64,000 nt of DNA from Rhodoplanes sp. (GCF_013377085.1 NZ_JACAAX010000026.1:23654-87653); one strand, 5' to 3'; shown: positions 39,707 through 49,016, counted from the stretch's first letter. Notes: generated by a model not told the origin, from the sequence alone. Made by a program: numbers and translations.

Positions 39707-40128
39707 CGGGTCTTTCCCGGAGTTCCGGATCGGGGGCGGGCGCGGCCGAGAGGAGGCCACGCGGAGGGCCGCCGAGCGGCCGGAGCGACGCGAGCACGAC
39801 CGAGACCGGGCTAGGCCGCCGCGTGGCACGAACGCAGGATGGTACTCCCCGGTTCGCGGCGCGTCACCTGCGCGGGATGGGCGCCCGTCCGCCGGCCGAC
39901 GGGAACCAGGCGTCGCCCCGCCGTCTGGGCGTTCTGCGCGCCGGCGGCGGCGATCGGAGCCGGACCTGCGCGATCACCTCGCCCGCTCGGGAATGCCGCT
40001 CGGACAACATGATTTGACTTGTGCTTCCATTGCTTGACACCCGTGCGTCCTCTGGCAAATGAAGGCCGACGACAAAAACACCACGGGCCGACGTTCTCGG
40101 CCCGCACCTCGAGCGGAGTGACAATCTC
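39707..40128. other. 422-bp divergent gap, cydA / alkylsulfatase
   Basis: No gene is supported here. The gap must carry the cydAB promoter on the minus strand and that of the sulfatase gene on the plus strand. A TTGACA hexamer at 40034-40039 lies about 90 bp upstream of the sulfatase start, but no good -10 box follows. I see no clear FNR box. Confidence 0.45.
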
Positions 40129-42231
40129 ATGACCACCAGGCGCGAGTTCGTGCAGGCTCTTCCGTCGGCAGGCGCGGCCTTCGCGGTCGCCGGCAGTGTC
40201 GTGCTGGACGAGAGCCCGGCCCGCGCGCAGACCGCGGCCCCCCTGAAGGGCCACTTCCATCCGCAGGGGAAGGCTCCCTCCAAATACACGATCGAGATCC
40301 TGCGCAAGGCCAAGGCGACCCTGCCGTTCGGCGACACGCGCGATCTGGACGAGAACCGCCGTGGACTGATCGCCAGGATGCCGGACATGAAGATCATGGC
40401 CGATGCGGGCCATGTCGCCTGGGACATGGAGAGCTTCCAGTTCCTCGACCAGCAGGACGAGTTCGACAGCATCCACCCGTCGCTGCATCGGATCTCCCGG
40501 CTCAACAACAATTACGGGCTCTACGAGGTCATCCCGGGCATCTATCAGATCCGCGGGTTCGACCTGGCCCAGATCACCTTCGTGCGGGGCCGGACGGGGT
40601 GGATCGTCTTCGACGTCGCGGTTTCCGGCGAGATCACCCGCGCCGCGTGGAAGCTGTTCCAGCAGCATCGGGGCGAAGGTCTGCCGATCACCGCCGTGGT
40701 CTACTCGCACAACCACGGCGACCACTGGGGCGGGATCCGCGGCATCGTCGACGAGGCCGACGTGCGCGCCGGGAAGGTGCCGATTCTGGCGCCGCGCGAC
40801 TTCATGCGCCACACCGTCGAGGAGAACGTCTACGCCGGCAACGTGATGAACCGGCGGCTGTTCTACCAATACGGCCTGCTGCTTCCGACCGCGCCGCACG
40901 GCTATGTCGGGCAGGGCCTGGGTCAGCGCGTCTCCGCCGGCGCCTCGGGCCTCATCCCGCCCACCCGGATCGTCGAGAGGGACATCGAGGACATCGAGGT
41001 CGACGGCGTGCCGATGGTGTTCCAAAACACGCCGAACACCGAGGCCCCGTCGGAGATGAACACCTGGATCCCCGGGATGAAGGCGCTGTGGATGGCGGAG
41101 AACGTCAACGCGACGCTGCACAACATCTACACGCTGCGTGGCGCGCCGGTGCGCGACCCGCTGCGCTGGTCGAAATACATCGCCGAGGCGCTGTATCGCT
41201 TCGGCGTGCAGGCCGACGTGATGTTCGCGTCGCACCACTGGCCGCGCTGGGGCAACGACCGCATCCAGGAGGTGCTGCGCGGCCAGCGCGACCTCTACGC
41301 CAACATGAACAACCAGGTGCTGCATCTCGCCAACCAGGGCGTCACCATCAACCAGATCCACAACGTCTATACCGTGCCGAAGGGGCTGCAGGACAAGTGG
41401 TACTGTCGCGGCTATCACGGCTCGCCCGAGCACAACAGCCGCGGCGTGGTGCAGCGCTTCCTCGGCTTCTGGGACTGCAATCCGACCAGCCTGATCCCGC
41501 TCTCGCCCTCGGAGTCGGCGCCGCTCTATGTGGAGATGATGGGCGGTGCGGCGCCGATCATGGCGCGCGGCCGGCAGTTGCACGACGAGGGGCAGTACAA
41601 GCTCGCCTCGGAGATCGTCGACAAGCTGGTGCAGGCCGAGCCGCAGAATCAGCCGGCCAAGGAGCTGCTGGCGGACATCTTCGAGCAGCTCGGCTACCAG
41701 CAGGAGAACCCCGGGCTGCGCAACAGCTTCCTGGCGGCGGCCTACGAGTTGCGCTCCGGCATTCCGCAAGGCGAGGCCCCCAGCTCGAGCGGCCCCGACG
41801 TGATCCGGGCGATGACGACCGAGCTGTTCCTGAACTTCCTCGGCATCCGCATGGATGCCCGGAAGGCCGAGGGCCTGCGCTTCACCATGAATCTGGTCAC
41901 GCCGGACAACGGCGAGAGGTTCATCGTCGAGCTCGACAACGCGACGCTGACCAACATCCAGGGCTATCAGGCCGAGAAGGCGGACCTCACGCTGACCATC
42001 AACCGCTCCGATCTCGAGCGAGTGATGGCCGGCGCCAAGACGCTCGAAGCGCAGATCGCCGACGGGACCGCGAAGGTGCAGGGCGACATCGGCGTGCTGC
42101 AGAGGCTCGCCGCCACCATGGTCGTCTTCGATCCCCGTTTCGAGATCATGCCGGGGACGAAACGGCCGGCCGCGGCGGTCGCCCAGGCAGACGCGTACCA
42201 GGCGATCCTGCGGCAGACGATCTCGGAGTGA
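40129..42231 (+). CDS. SdsA-type metallo-beta-lactamase-fold alkylsulfatase, exported
   Basis: A 700-residue periplasmic enzyme of the type III (SdsA1/BDS1) sulfatases, which hydrolyse primary alkyl sulfates such as dodecyl sulfate with two zinc ions. The N-terminus MTTRREFVQALPSAGAAFA is a twin-arginine-type signal. The metal site is VVYSHNHGDHWGG, followed by NTEAPSEMNTWIP, ALWMAENVNAT and FASHHWPRWG. The central helical dimerisation domain (RGRQLHDEGQYKLASEIVDK) and C-terminal SCP2-like domain (LTLTINRSDLERVMAGAKT) complete the three-domain layout. The gene stands alone. Confidence 0.95.
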   Translation: MTTRREFVQALPSAGAAFAVAGSVVLDESPARAQTAAPLKGHFHPQGKAPSKYTIEILRKAKATLPFGDTRDLDENRRGLIARMPDMKIMADAGHVAWDMESFQFLDQQDEFDSIHPSLHRISRLNNNYGLYEVIPGIYQIRGFDLAQITFVRGRTGWIVFDVAVSGEITRAAWKLFQQHRGEGLPITAVVYSHNHGDHWGGIRGIVDEADVRAGKVPILAPRDFMRHTVEENVYAGNVMNRRLFYQYGLLLPTAPHGYVGQGLGQRVSAGASGLIPPTRIVERDIEDIEVDGVPMVFQNTPNTEAPSEMNTWIPGMKALWMAENVNATLHNIYTLRGAPVRDPLRWSKYIAEALYRFGVQADVMFASHHWPRWGNDRIQEVLRGQRDLYANMNNQVLHLANQGVTINQIHNVYTVPKGLQDKWYCRGYHGSPEHNSRGVVQRFLGFWDCNPTSLIPLSPSESAPLYVEMMGGAAPIMARGRQLHDEGQYKLASEIVDKLVQAEPQNQPAKELLADIFEQLGYQQENPGLRNSFLAAAYELRSGIPQGEAPSSSGPDVIRAMTTELFLNFLGIRMDARKAEGLRFTMNLVTPDNGERFIVELDNATLTNIQGYQAEKADLTLTINRSDLERVMAGAKTLEAQIADGTAKVQGDIGVLQRLAATMVVFDPRFEIMPGTKRPAAAVAQADAYQAILRQTISE

Positions 42232-42261
42232 TCCCAGTCGTCGTTGTTCGCGGCCTTCATC

Positions 42262-42353
42262 GTCATTGCCGGGCTCGACCCGGCAATCCATCGAGCTTCG
42301 AAAGAAGCTCTTCGCTTTAGGCGATGGATGCGCGGGTCGAGTCCGCGCATGAC
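42262..42353. repeat. Dispersed palindromic repeat, family A
   Basis: Starts GTCATTGCCGGGCTCGACCC and ends CGCGGGTCGAGTCCGCGCAT plus GAC, with inner AATCCATC and GATGGAT. It lies downstream of the alkylsulfatase gene. Confidence 0.85.
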
Positions 42354-42689
42354 GAGCAGGAACTTGCGAAGACTGGCATGCTCGACAGCGCGCCGGCGGC
42401 GACCCGCACGGCCTGCGGCCCGATACGGGGGTGGATGCCGAGGTGAAGCCGCCGTGCCGTTCGAACCGCGCTTGCTCGGCGCCGACGGCCTGCTAAATAT
42501 CGATCGCCGCTGGAGAAGGAAGGGCCTTCGGCCCCGACCGATCTGCGACACCGGCCGCCGGATACGGCCCTCGTCGCGGACCATGCGATGCGGTGCTTGA
42601 CGGACGGCGTTCATGTCTGCACGCCCCGGCAATGCGGGATGGGGCAGGGCCACGCCGGTCGCCGCGCCGGCCCAGCAGGGGGGATCGTC
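42354..42689. other. 336-bp leader before the purine permease gene
   Basis: No coding sequence is supported. It may contain the permease promoter. I looked for a purine-riboswitch-like fold and did not find one. Confidence 0.45.
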
Positions 42690-44027
42690 ATGACCGACGC
42701 CGCCGCACCGGACAAGTCCGCGCCGCAGGGCGCCTCGTTCCTCGACCGATATTTCGGCCTCACGGCGAGCGGCACCACGGTGCGCACCGAGGCGATCGCC
42801 GCGGTCACGACCTTCCTGACCATGGTCTACATCGTCTTCGTCAACCCGACGATCCTGGCCAATGCCGGCATGGACAGGGGCGCCGTGTTCGTCGCCACCT
42901 GCCTGGCCGCCGCGGTGAGCACCATGGTGATGGCGCTCTACGCCAACTATCCGGTGGCGCTCGCCCCCGGCATGGGGCTCAACGCCTTCTTCGCCTTCAC
43001 GGTGGTCCTCACCTACAAGTATTCGTGGCAGCAGGCGCTCGCCGCCGTGTTCTGCTCGGGCGTGCTGTTCTTCCTCTTGTCGATCTTCCGGCTGCGCGAA
43101 TACGTGATCAACGCGATTCCGCGCAATCTCAAGCTCGCCATCTCGGCCGGCGTCGGGCTGTTTCTCGGCATCATCGCGCTGGAGCAGTCGAAGATCGTCG
43201 TCGCCCATCCGGTGACCCTGGTGACGCTCGGGGATCTGCGCGTGCCCGCCGCGATCCTCTGCCTCACCGGCTTCGTGCTGATCGCCGCGCTCAACTCGCG
43301 CAAGGTCCTCGGCGGTACGCTGATCGGCATCCTGGCCGTCACCCTGGTCGGGCTGCCGCTCGGGCTCACCAGCTTCTCCGGCGTGGTCTCGATGCCGCCG
43401 TCGCTGGCCCCGACCTTCCTGCAGCTCGACTTCTCGGCCATCCACGAGCAGACCTTCCTGATCGTGGTGTTCAGCTTCCTGTTCATCGACGTGTTCGACA
43501 ATGCCGGCACGCTGATCGGCGTCACCCACCGGGCCGGGCTCTTGGACGAGAACGGCCAGCTCCCGCGCATGAAGCAGGCCCTGATCGCCGACAGCTTCGC
43601 CGCCATGTTCGGCGCCTTGATCGGCACCTCGACGACGACGAGCTACATCGAGAGCGCGGCCGGCGTCTCGGCCGGCGGCCGCACCGGCCTCACCGCGGCC
43701 TTCGTCTCGGTGCTGTTCCTGCTGGCGCTGTTCTTCGCGCCGCTCGCCGGCATGATCCCGGCCTATGCGTCGGCGGCGGCCCTCCTCTATGTCGCCTGCC
43801 TGATGACGCGCGGCCTCGCCGAGCTCGAATGGGACGACGTCACCGAGTACGCGCCCGCCGTGGTGGCGGCCGTCACCATGCCGCTGACCTATTCGATCGC
43901 CACCGGCATCGGCCTCGGCTTCATCACCTATGCGGCGGCCAAGATCGTATCGGGCCGCTTCCGCCAGGCGACCCCGGCCGTGGTGGTGCTGGCGCTGCTG
44001 TTCGCGCTGAAATTCGCGATGCAGTAG
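42690..44027 (+). CDS. NCS2-family purine permease (AzgA/AdeP-like)
   Basis: A 445-residue inner-membrane permease of the AzgA-like subgroup of NCS2 transporters, for hypoxanthine, guanine or adenine. The N-terminus FLDRYFGLTASGTTVRTEAI followed by GVTTFLTMVYI-like AVTTFLTMVYIVFVNPTIL is diagnostic. Further markers are ALAPGMGLNAFFAF, LIGVTHRAGLLDENGQLPRM and GTSTTTSYIESAAGVSAGGR. About 12 to 14 helices are predicted. The start at 42690 follows GGGGGGATC. Which purine it moves cannot be told from the sequence. Confidence 0.94.
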   Translation: MTDAAAPDKSAPQGASFLDRYFGLTASGTTVRTEAIAAVTTFLTMVYIVFVNPTILANAGMDRGAVFVATCLAAAVSTMVMALYANYPVALAPGMGLNAFFAFTVVLTYKYSWQQALAAVFCSGVLFFLLSIFRLREYVINAIPRNLKLAISAGVGLFLGIIALEQSKIVVAHPVTLVTLGDLRVPAAILCLTGFVLIAALNSRKVLGGTLIGILAVTLVGLPLGLTSFSGVVSMPPSLAPTFLQLDFSAIHEQTFLIVVFSFLFIDVFDNAGTLIGVTHRAGLLDENGQLPRMKQALIADSFAAMFGALIGTSTTTSYIESAAGVSAGGRTGLTAAFVSVLFLLALFFAPLAGMIPAYASAAALLYVACLMTRGLAELEWDDVTEYAPAVVAAVTMPLTYSIATGIGLGFITYAAAKIVSGRFRQATPAVVVLALLFALKFAMQ

Positions 44028-44036
44028 GGCGCAGCA

Positions 44037-44120
44037 GTAGGATGCGGTGAGCGATGCGAACTGCGCCGAAAAAAAAACCGGGTGTCGGCGGTGCAATTCG
44101 CTCCGCTCATTGCACCCTAC
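44037..44120. repeat. Degenerate copy of inverted repeat family C
   Basis: The right arm 44090-44120 matches that of 37241-37271 with two changes, and the left arm (GTAGGATGCGGTGAGCGATG) is degenerate. An eight- to nine-A run lies in the loop. It follows the purine permease stop. Confidence 0.8.
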
Positions 44121-44244
44121 GGCAGCTCGCCACGAAAGCAGCGTCATGAGGCTCCGGAGCGTATTGTTGTTCTTGAATTGTTCCTCTTGGCCGTGTACGA
44201 TTGATCCATTCACATCAGGGATTGTCCTGTTCCGGGGGCGTCAC

Positions 44245-44955
44245 ATGAGCATGCGTTTTCTCCGGGCGGCGCTCGTCGCCCTCACGGGGCTCGTCGTCTG
44301 CGCGAGCGTCTCGGCGGTCGATCCCGCGGCGGCGCAGGACCGGCGGCAGAACGAGCCGGGTCAGTTCGATTTCTTCGTCCTGTCGCTGTCGTGGTCGCCG
44401 TCCTATTGCGAGGGCGCGGCCGAGCGGCGCAACGGGGATGGCAACCGCGGCGGCCGGCCGGATCCGCAATGCGGTCCGCGACCCTTCTCGTTCGTGGTGC
44501 ACGGCCTGTGGCCGCAATACGACCGCGGCTTCCCGGAGTTTTGCCAGGTGCCGGCGCCGCGGCTCAACCGCGACATCGTCTCCTCGATGCTCGACCTGAT
44601 GCCGAGCCCGCGGCTCGTGTTCCACGAATGGGACCGCCACGGCGTCTGCTCGGGACTGCCGCCCCGCGTCTTTTTCGAGACGGTCCGCAAGGCGCGCGCC
44701 GTGATCAAAATCCCCGAAGCCTATCTCGAGCCGACCACGGCCCTGACCGTGACGCCCGACGAGGTCGAGGAGGCGTTCGTCAAGGCCAATCCCGGACTCG
44801 ACCGGGCCGGCATCGCGGTCGGCTGCAGCCGCAACCGGCTGAGCGAGGTGCGCATCTGCCTCACCCGCGAGCTCGGTTTTCGCGATTGCCCGGAGGTCGA
44901 CCGCCGCGCCTGCCGGCGCGACCACCTGTCGATGCCGCCGGTGCGCGGCGGCTAG
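44245..44955 (+). CDS. Exported ribonuclease T2 family protein
   Basis: A 236-residue secreted or periplasmic endoribonuclease. The signal peptide is MSMRFLRAALVALTGLVVCA, with cleavage near AAAQDR. Both catalytic segments are present: CAS I in FSFVVHGLWPQYDRG and CAS II in FHEWDRHGVCSG (EWxxHG with Arg in place of the common Lys). FDFFVLSLSWSPSYC is the classical first strand. Cysteines pair as in T2 enzymes. The start is ATG 44245; an ATG two codons later is an alternative. The open frame further upstream is noise around a repeat. Confidence 0.93.
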   Translation: MSMRFLRAALVALTGLVVCASVSAVDPAAAQDRRQNEPGQFDFFVLSLSWSPSYCEGAAERRNGDGNRGGRPDPQCGPRPFSFVVHGLWPQYDRGFPEFCQVPAPRLNRDIVSSMLDLMPSPRLVFHEWDRHGVCSGLPPRVFFETVRKARAVIKIPEAYLEPTTALTVTPDEVEEAFVKANPGLDRAGIAVGCSRNRLSEVRICLTRELGFRDCPEVDRRACRRDHLSMPPVRGG

Positions 44956-45210
44956 CGCGGCGTCGACCGAAACGGCGGTCGGCGAGGGCTGCCGCGGCGG
45001 GCGCGCCGCGGCGAGCTCCGCGCCGTCGATGGGCTCGTGCGGCTCACTGCGGCACGGCGCGGCTCTGCCAGCCCGTATCCCCGCATGGTTTCCGCCGCGT
45101 TGACGCGGCCTGCGCAAAGCACGCGACTTATCCGCTCGACTTGGCGATGCGGGCAAAACCGCCGGGTCAGGCGGGCTGGGCCATGATGCACCCGACAAGA
45201 GCGGAGCATC

Positions 45211-45816
45211 ATGAAGCAGGTCATCTCGCAGCACGGGGCGATCCGTCGGCGTTTCGAGGACGATGCGCGGCTGGCGATCCGTCAGGTCGGGCTCGCCTAT
45301 GTGGTCCTGTGGGGCGTCACCTGGTGGACGCTCGACCACGCTCCGACGCTGCTCGGGTCGGGTGCCGGTTGCCGGCTGGAATCGCTGTCCGACCTGGTCG
45401 TTTGGAGCTGCACGTCCGGCGCCAGGCTCGAGGTCGTCGCCGATCTCGTCAACGGCGTCCTCGCCAGCACCGTGTGGGCGCCGGCCGTCGTCCTCTCGGC
45501 GGCGGCCCAGCCGGAGGTGCGACTGCTCGCCTTCGCGGTCGTCGGCCTGCATCTCGTCGGCCTGCCCGCCGCGCTGCTGGTGGCGATCCGCTTCGGCGTG
45601 TCCGTGTGCGACCGCATCGCCCGCCGGCCACCCGCCGGGTCGACGCCCCCGGCGCTGGATGCGCCGACGGGCGATGCGATGTCGCCGGCGTCCGGTGCCG
45701 CGGCGAATGCCGCGGCCGTGCCGGCCGGGGTCGTGCGGTTGCCGCCGGCGCGTCCGGCCCGTCCGCCCGTCACGCCGCGCAACACCTTCGGTCTGCGCCA
45801 GGCAGTCCCGCGCTGA
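45211..45816 (+). CDS. Hypothetical membrane protein
   Basis: A 201-residue protein that I do not recognise. It has a helix at residues 24-42 (RQVGLAYVVLWGVTWWTLDH), a small loop with two cysteines (GAGCRLESLSDLVVWSCTSG), and a second hydrophobic stretch at 75-125 (VVADLVNGVLASTVWAPAVV; LLAFAVVGLHLVGLPAALLV). The C-terminal third is a disordered Pro/Ala-rich tail ending TPRNTFGLRQAVPR. The stop codon lies inside the first unit of a 16-bp tandem repeat. Real coding is likely from codon pattern and the ATG with AGCGGAGC upstream, but the function is unknown. Confidence 0.6.
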   Translation: MKQVISQHGAIRRRFEDDARLAIRQVGLAYVVLWGVTWWTLDHAPTLLGSGAGCRLESLSDLVVWSCTSGARLEVVADLVNGVLASTVWAPAVVLSAAAQPEVRLLAFAVVGLHLVGLPAALLVAIRFGVSVCDRIARRPPAGSTPPALDAPTGDAMSPASGAAANAAAVPAGVVRLPPARPARPPVTPRNTFGLRQAVPR

Positions 45817-45872
45817 CGCTATTCCGCGCTGACGCTATTCCGCGCTGACGCCATTCCGCGCCGACGCTGTTT
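45809..45872. repeat. 16-bp tandem repeat, four units
   Basis: Units at 45809-45824 and 45825-45840 are identical (CGCGCTGACGCTATTC), 45841-45856 has one change, and 45857-45872 is degenerate. The first unit contains the stop codon of the hypothetical membrane protein. Confidence 0.92.
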
Positions 45873-46054
45873 CCCGTCGACACCAGCTCGCGAAGCGATC
45901 CGGCGCAGCGCCGTCTCGCGCCGCGCGAGCCCGGCGCATGCGCGAGTGCCGGGTGGGCAGACGCGCCGCGCCATGCGAAGAGGAGCGCGGAGCGCCGCCG
46001 GCCCGCCTGGCGCTCCCGTGTGGGTCGCGGGTCGATGCTCCGGCGCCGTCGTCC

Positions 46055-46894
46055 ATGAATTACCGTCACGCCTTTCACGCCGGCAACTTCGCCGATGTTC
46101 TCAAGCACGTCGTGCTGGCCCGCGTCCTCGCTCACCTGTGCGACAAGCCGACGCCCTTTCGGGTGATCGACACCCATGCGGGCGCCGCGCTCTACGATCT
46201 CGCCGGACCGGAGGCGAGCCGCACCGGCGAATGGCGCGACGGCATCGGCCGGCTGCTCGGCGCGACGATCCCGCCCGACATCGCCGCGCTGCTCGCGCCG
46301 TATCTCGACGTCGTCGCGCCACTCTGCTCGGGCGGTGCGCCGCGCTATCCGGGCTCGCCGCTGCTCGCGCTGCGGCTGATGCGGCCGCAGGATCGGCTCA
46401 CCGCCTGCGAGCTGGTGCCCGCCGCCGCTGCCGCGCTGGCGCACGTGCTCGGTCGCGATGCGCGCGCCAAGGCCGTCGCCATCGACGGCTGGCTAGCACT
46501 CAAGGCCTATGTTCCGCCGAAGGAGCGGCGCGGTCTGGTGCTGGTCGATCCGCCGTTCGAGCGGTCCGACGAGTTCTCTCATCTCGCACACGGTATCGTG
46601 AACGCCGTCCGCAAGTGGCCGACGGGCGTCTACGTGATCTGGTATCCGGTCAAGGAGCGCCGCGGGCCAGACGCCTTCGTCGACGCGCTCGCCGCGGCCG
46701 GCATCGCCAAGCTGCTGCGCGTCGAGATCGATGTCGGCGGCGACGACGAGGTGCTGCGCGCCTGCGGCCTCGTGCTGATCAATCCGCCCTGGCGGGTCGC
46801 CGACGAGTTCGCCGTTCTGCTCGATTGGCTGGTGCCGGTGCTGGCGCGCGGGGGCGGTGCAAAATCACGTCTCGATCAGATCGCTGTCAGATGA
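46055..46894 (+). CDS. rlmJ: 23S rRNA (adenine2030-N6)-methyltransferase RlmJ
   Basis: RlmJ methylates A2030 of 23S rRNA. The protein has 279 residues. The N-terminus MNYRHAFHAGNFADVLKH is diagnostic, with RVIDTHAGAALYDLAGPEA for S-adenosylmethionine binding, the catalytic motif GLVLVDPPFERSDEF, and TGVYVIWYPVKER. The ATG at 46055 gives the family start; the longer open frame upstream is spurious. It appears monocistronic. Confidence 0.95.
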   Translation: MNYRHAFHAGNFADVLKHVVLARVLAHLCDKPTPFRVIDTHAGAALYDLAGPEASRTGEWRDGIGRLLGATIPPDIAALLAPYLDVVAPLCSGGAPRYPGSPLLALRLMRPQDRLTACELVPAAAAALAHVLGRDARAKAVAIDGWLALKAYVPPKERRGLVLVDPPFERSDEFSHLAHGIVNAVRKWPTGVYVIWYPVKERRGPDAFVDALAAAGIAKLLRVEIDVGGDDEVLRACGLVLINPPWRVADEFAVLLDWLVPVLARGGGAKSRLDQIAVR

Positions 46895-47116
46895 CGCAGT
46901 TGTCGCAATGCAGACGCGCTTCCTCTTTTTGGCTCGCAACCTCTATGTTAGTGTTTGATGGGGCTCTGACGTTCCGTCTCCTGCGGGGGACCACGAGCGA
47001 CCGAGGCGAAAGGACGGTGACGTCCTGATGCCGACGTCCTCCGGAATCGAATGTCCGGCCACGGCGTCGTGCCGTGAGGGCCGACGTCCGAACAGCATGG
47101 GGATAGGAGTGTCCCG

Positions 47117-47329
47117 ATGGCAATGGCGGGTACGGTCAAGTTCTTCAATGGCGAGCGCGGCTATGGCTTCATCAAGCCGGACGACGGCGGTCGCGACGTG
47201 TTCGTGCACATCACCGCCGTCGAGCGGGCGGGCTTGAAGTCGCTCAACGAAGGTCAGCGGATCAGCTTCGACGTCGAGCCCGACAAGAAGGGGAAGGGGC
47301 CCAAGGCCGTCAATCTCGTCATCTCCTGA
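47117..47329 (+). CDS. Cold shock domain protein
   Basis: A 70-residue CspA-like RNA/single-strand DNA chaperone with RNP1 in ERGYGFIKPDD and RNP2 in RDVFVHITAVERAG. TVKFFNGERGYGFI and the terminal PKAVNLVIS fit alphaproteobacterial members. A leader of about 220 bp without a gene precedes it, as is usual for csp genes under mRNA-level control. An in-frame alternative start two codons downstream (MAG) exists; 47117 follows GGAGTGTCCCG. Confidence 0.95.
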   Translation: MAMAGTVKFFNGERGYGFIKPDDGGRDVFVHITAVERAGLKSLNEGQRISFDVEPDKKGKGPKAVNLVIS

Positions 47330-47984
47330 CCACCAAGGCGGCCCGGACGGGTCGCCAGCCGTGGTGCAGGGACGGGGCGCGCAGGGACGGGACACGATCG
47401 GCGCCTGACGGACATCTCAGACCGCAGCCGGGTTGCGACGTGATCAGACCTTGATCTGATCAAGTTCCGGGCGCTCAGATCAGGATATAGAGGGTTGTCG
47501 ATGTGTCCGGAACCGGTTTTCCGGTCTGCACGGTGACGCCCCTTGTCCTTGTCCTGTATTCCGGTCTCGCGGGTCTTGATCTCGCGTCTCTTTCGGAGGC
47601 GCAGTCGGTCGGCGGACTTGGTCGGCGGACTTGGTCGGTGGGCGTGAATAGGCCATCACGGCTCGGCGACGACGGCTGCCTCGGTGTTTGAGAGCGCAAT
47701 TACCACAAAGCGATGAATCTGATCACGTTGCTGCGCCGGCAGGCGCCGGCGTTCGCGGTTCCGCGGCTTTACACGTCGATGGCGGACCTCGCATCTGTTT
47801 CGGCAGGTGAACCGAGGCAGCGCGACGACCCCGTCTGCCGGGACGCGAGCGATCGTGCGGCTCGCCGCCGCGACGCCAGCCGCAGAGAGATCGGGCGACG
47901 TCACCGTGGGCCATAAGAAAACGCTCCGGCGCAGGAGCGCCGGAGCGTGATCGTCGGTCGAGAAGGACGCCGAGGGGCCGCGCG
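47330..47984. other. 655-bp gap between csp and the outer-membrane protein gene
   Basis: I see no convincing gene; the short open frames here lack ribosome-binding sites and family resemblance. The stretch contains TGATC-centred inverted repeats near 47440-47465 (TTGATCTGATCAA), two and a half tandem copies of GGTCGGCGGACTT (47607-47632), and the terminator of the minus-strand outer-membrane protein gene. Confidence 0.5.
47915..47948 (-). terminator. Rho-independent terminator of the outer-membrane protein gene
   Basis: A perfect 12-bp stem (ACGCTCCGGCGC with GCGCCGGAGCGT) around a 4-base loop is followed on the minus strand by TTTTCTT. It lies about 37 bp past the stop at 47985. Confidence 0.88.
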
Positions 47985-48602
47985 TCAGAACCGATAGTTC
48001 AGCCCGAACCGGACGATGCTGGATTCGATGCCGGCGCTGAGGCCGGTCATCGTGTAGGTCTCGTTGCCGAGGTCGACATAGAGATATTCGGCGCGGGCGC
48101 TCCAATTGGGCGTGAACGCCACCTCGATGCCGGCGCCGGCCGTCCAACCCGTGAGAGTTTTGTTCTCGGTCCAGCCGAGCCACTGGACCTCGCCGCGGCC
48201 ATAAGCGAAGCCGGCGGTCCCATAGAACAGAATGTTGTTCATGGCGAAGCCGGCGCGGGCCCGCAGGGTTCCGAACCACGGGTTGGAGAACTTGTAGGCT
48301 GCGAACGTGTCCTCGGCGCCCGAGAACTGGAAGTCGGTCTCGGCGCCGATCACGAACTGGCCGATCTGGTAGTTGTAGCCGCCCTGCAGGCCGCCGACGA
48401 AGCCACTGGGGTTCGTGCTCAGGGCCGACGAGCCGAACTGGTAGCCGAGATTGACGCCCACATAGGGGCCCGTCCAGGTCGGGACGGCGGCATAGGGGGG
48501 CGGCTGCTGATAGGGGGCGCCATAGCGAAGGTCGGCCGCGCCGGTCGGGGTCGCCAGCAGGGTCGCGGCGATCAGTCCGGCCGTCATCGTGGTCTTCTTC
48601 AT
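47985..48602 (-). CDS. Outer-membrane beta-barrel protein (Omp25/31-like porin family)
   Basis: A 205-residue outer-membrane protein with signal peptide MKKTTMTAGLIAATLLATPT and cleavage near GAADL. The mature start DLRYGAPYQQPPPYAAVPTW and TGPYVGVNLGYQFG are typical of the rhizobial Omp25/Omp31 (OmpA-like barrel) family. The barrel ends with the aromatic signature VRFGLNYRF. ATG 48602 is chosen because GGAGG lies 5 bp upstream; the in-frame GTG at 48614 overlaps that site. It has its own terminator. Confidence 0.93.
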   Translation of the reverse strand: MKKTTMTAGLIAATLLATPTGAADLRYGAPYQQPPPYAAVPTWTGPYVGVNLGYQFGSSALSTNPSGFVGGLQGGYNYQIGQFVIGAETDFQFSGAEDTFAAYKFSNPWFGTLRARAGFAMNNILFYGTAGFAYGRGEVQWLGWTENKTLTGWTAGAGIEVAFTPNWSARAEYLYVDLGNETYTMTGLSAGIESSIVRFGLNYRF

Positions 48603-49016
48603 TCTTGCCTCCACGCCGTCCGCCTCCGGCTCGAGCCTTGTGGTCGGGACGACCCCCGCATCGGGCAGGTTTGTCGCCCGCCATCGTGGATCCCGAAGGA
48701 CCGGCCGAAGGCGAAAAATGGATAATTTCGTGTTTCAAGTTATCGCGGCGTTTGAGTAAAGCTTTCCTTACCTGGGCCGGGCTCGGGCTGGGGCACCGCC
48801 CGTTAAGCTTAAGCTCTCGTTTACCGGTGCTAGCCGATCGTTAACGGCGGGAGCGCGCGTCGGCCGTATCTCCGCGGCGGATCCCTCGGCGGTGCGATGT
48901 GTCGCCCGGTTGCCAAGTCCGGATCGACCCACCACAGTGCCGGCACCGCCGCACCGTGCGAGCGGCTCGCCGAGCCATGATCGTCCGACCGTGATCGCCC
49001 AACCGTGATTGCTTCC
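48603..49016. other. 414-bp divergent gap, omp / SDR gene
   Basis: No gene is supported. The gap holds the promoters of both flanking genes and a cluster of TTAA motifs at 48803-48845, including TTAA-N7-TTTACC (48809-48825) resembling a CtrA site. Confidence 0.5.
48809..48823 (+). promoter_or_regulatory. CtrA-like TTAA-N7-TTTA motif between omp and SDR genes
   Basis: TTAA-N7-TTTA, with further TTAA elements at 48803-48806 and 48841-48844, lies about 205 bp upstream of both flanking starts. CtrA is known to control omp25-type genes in some alphaproteobacteria; here it is a motif match with one mismatch. Confidence 0.3.

Noticed and set aside
39998..40062. TTGACT/TTGACA hexamers as a firm promoter of the alkylsulfatase gene
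   Set aside because: No acceptable -10 element follows at 16-18 bp, so no promoter feature was called.
42244..42600. 118-codon ORF with IAGLDPAIHRA
   Set aside because: This is the translation of a family A palindromic repeat, a common false gene in rhizobial genomes.
42354..42689. Possible purine riboswitch before the NCS2 permease
   Set aside because: I could not find the conserved junction and loop sequences of purine or PreQ1 aptamers.
47475..47916. Short ORFs on both strands in the csp-omp gap
   Set aside because: No ribosome-binding site, no hydrophobic or domain pattern, and overlapping frames on both strands.
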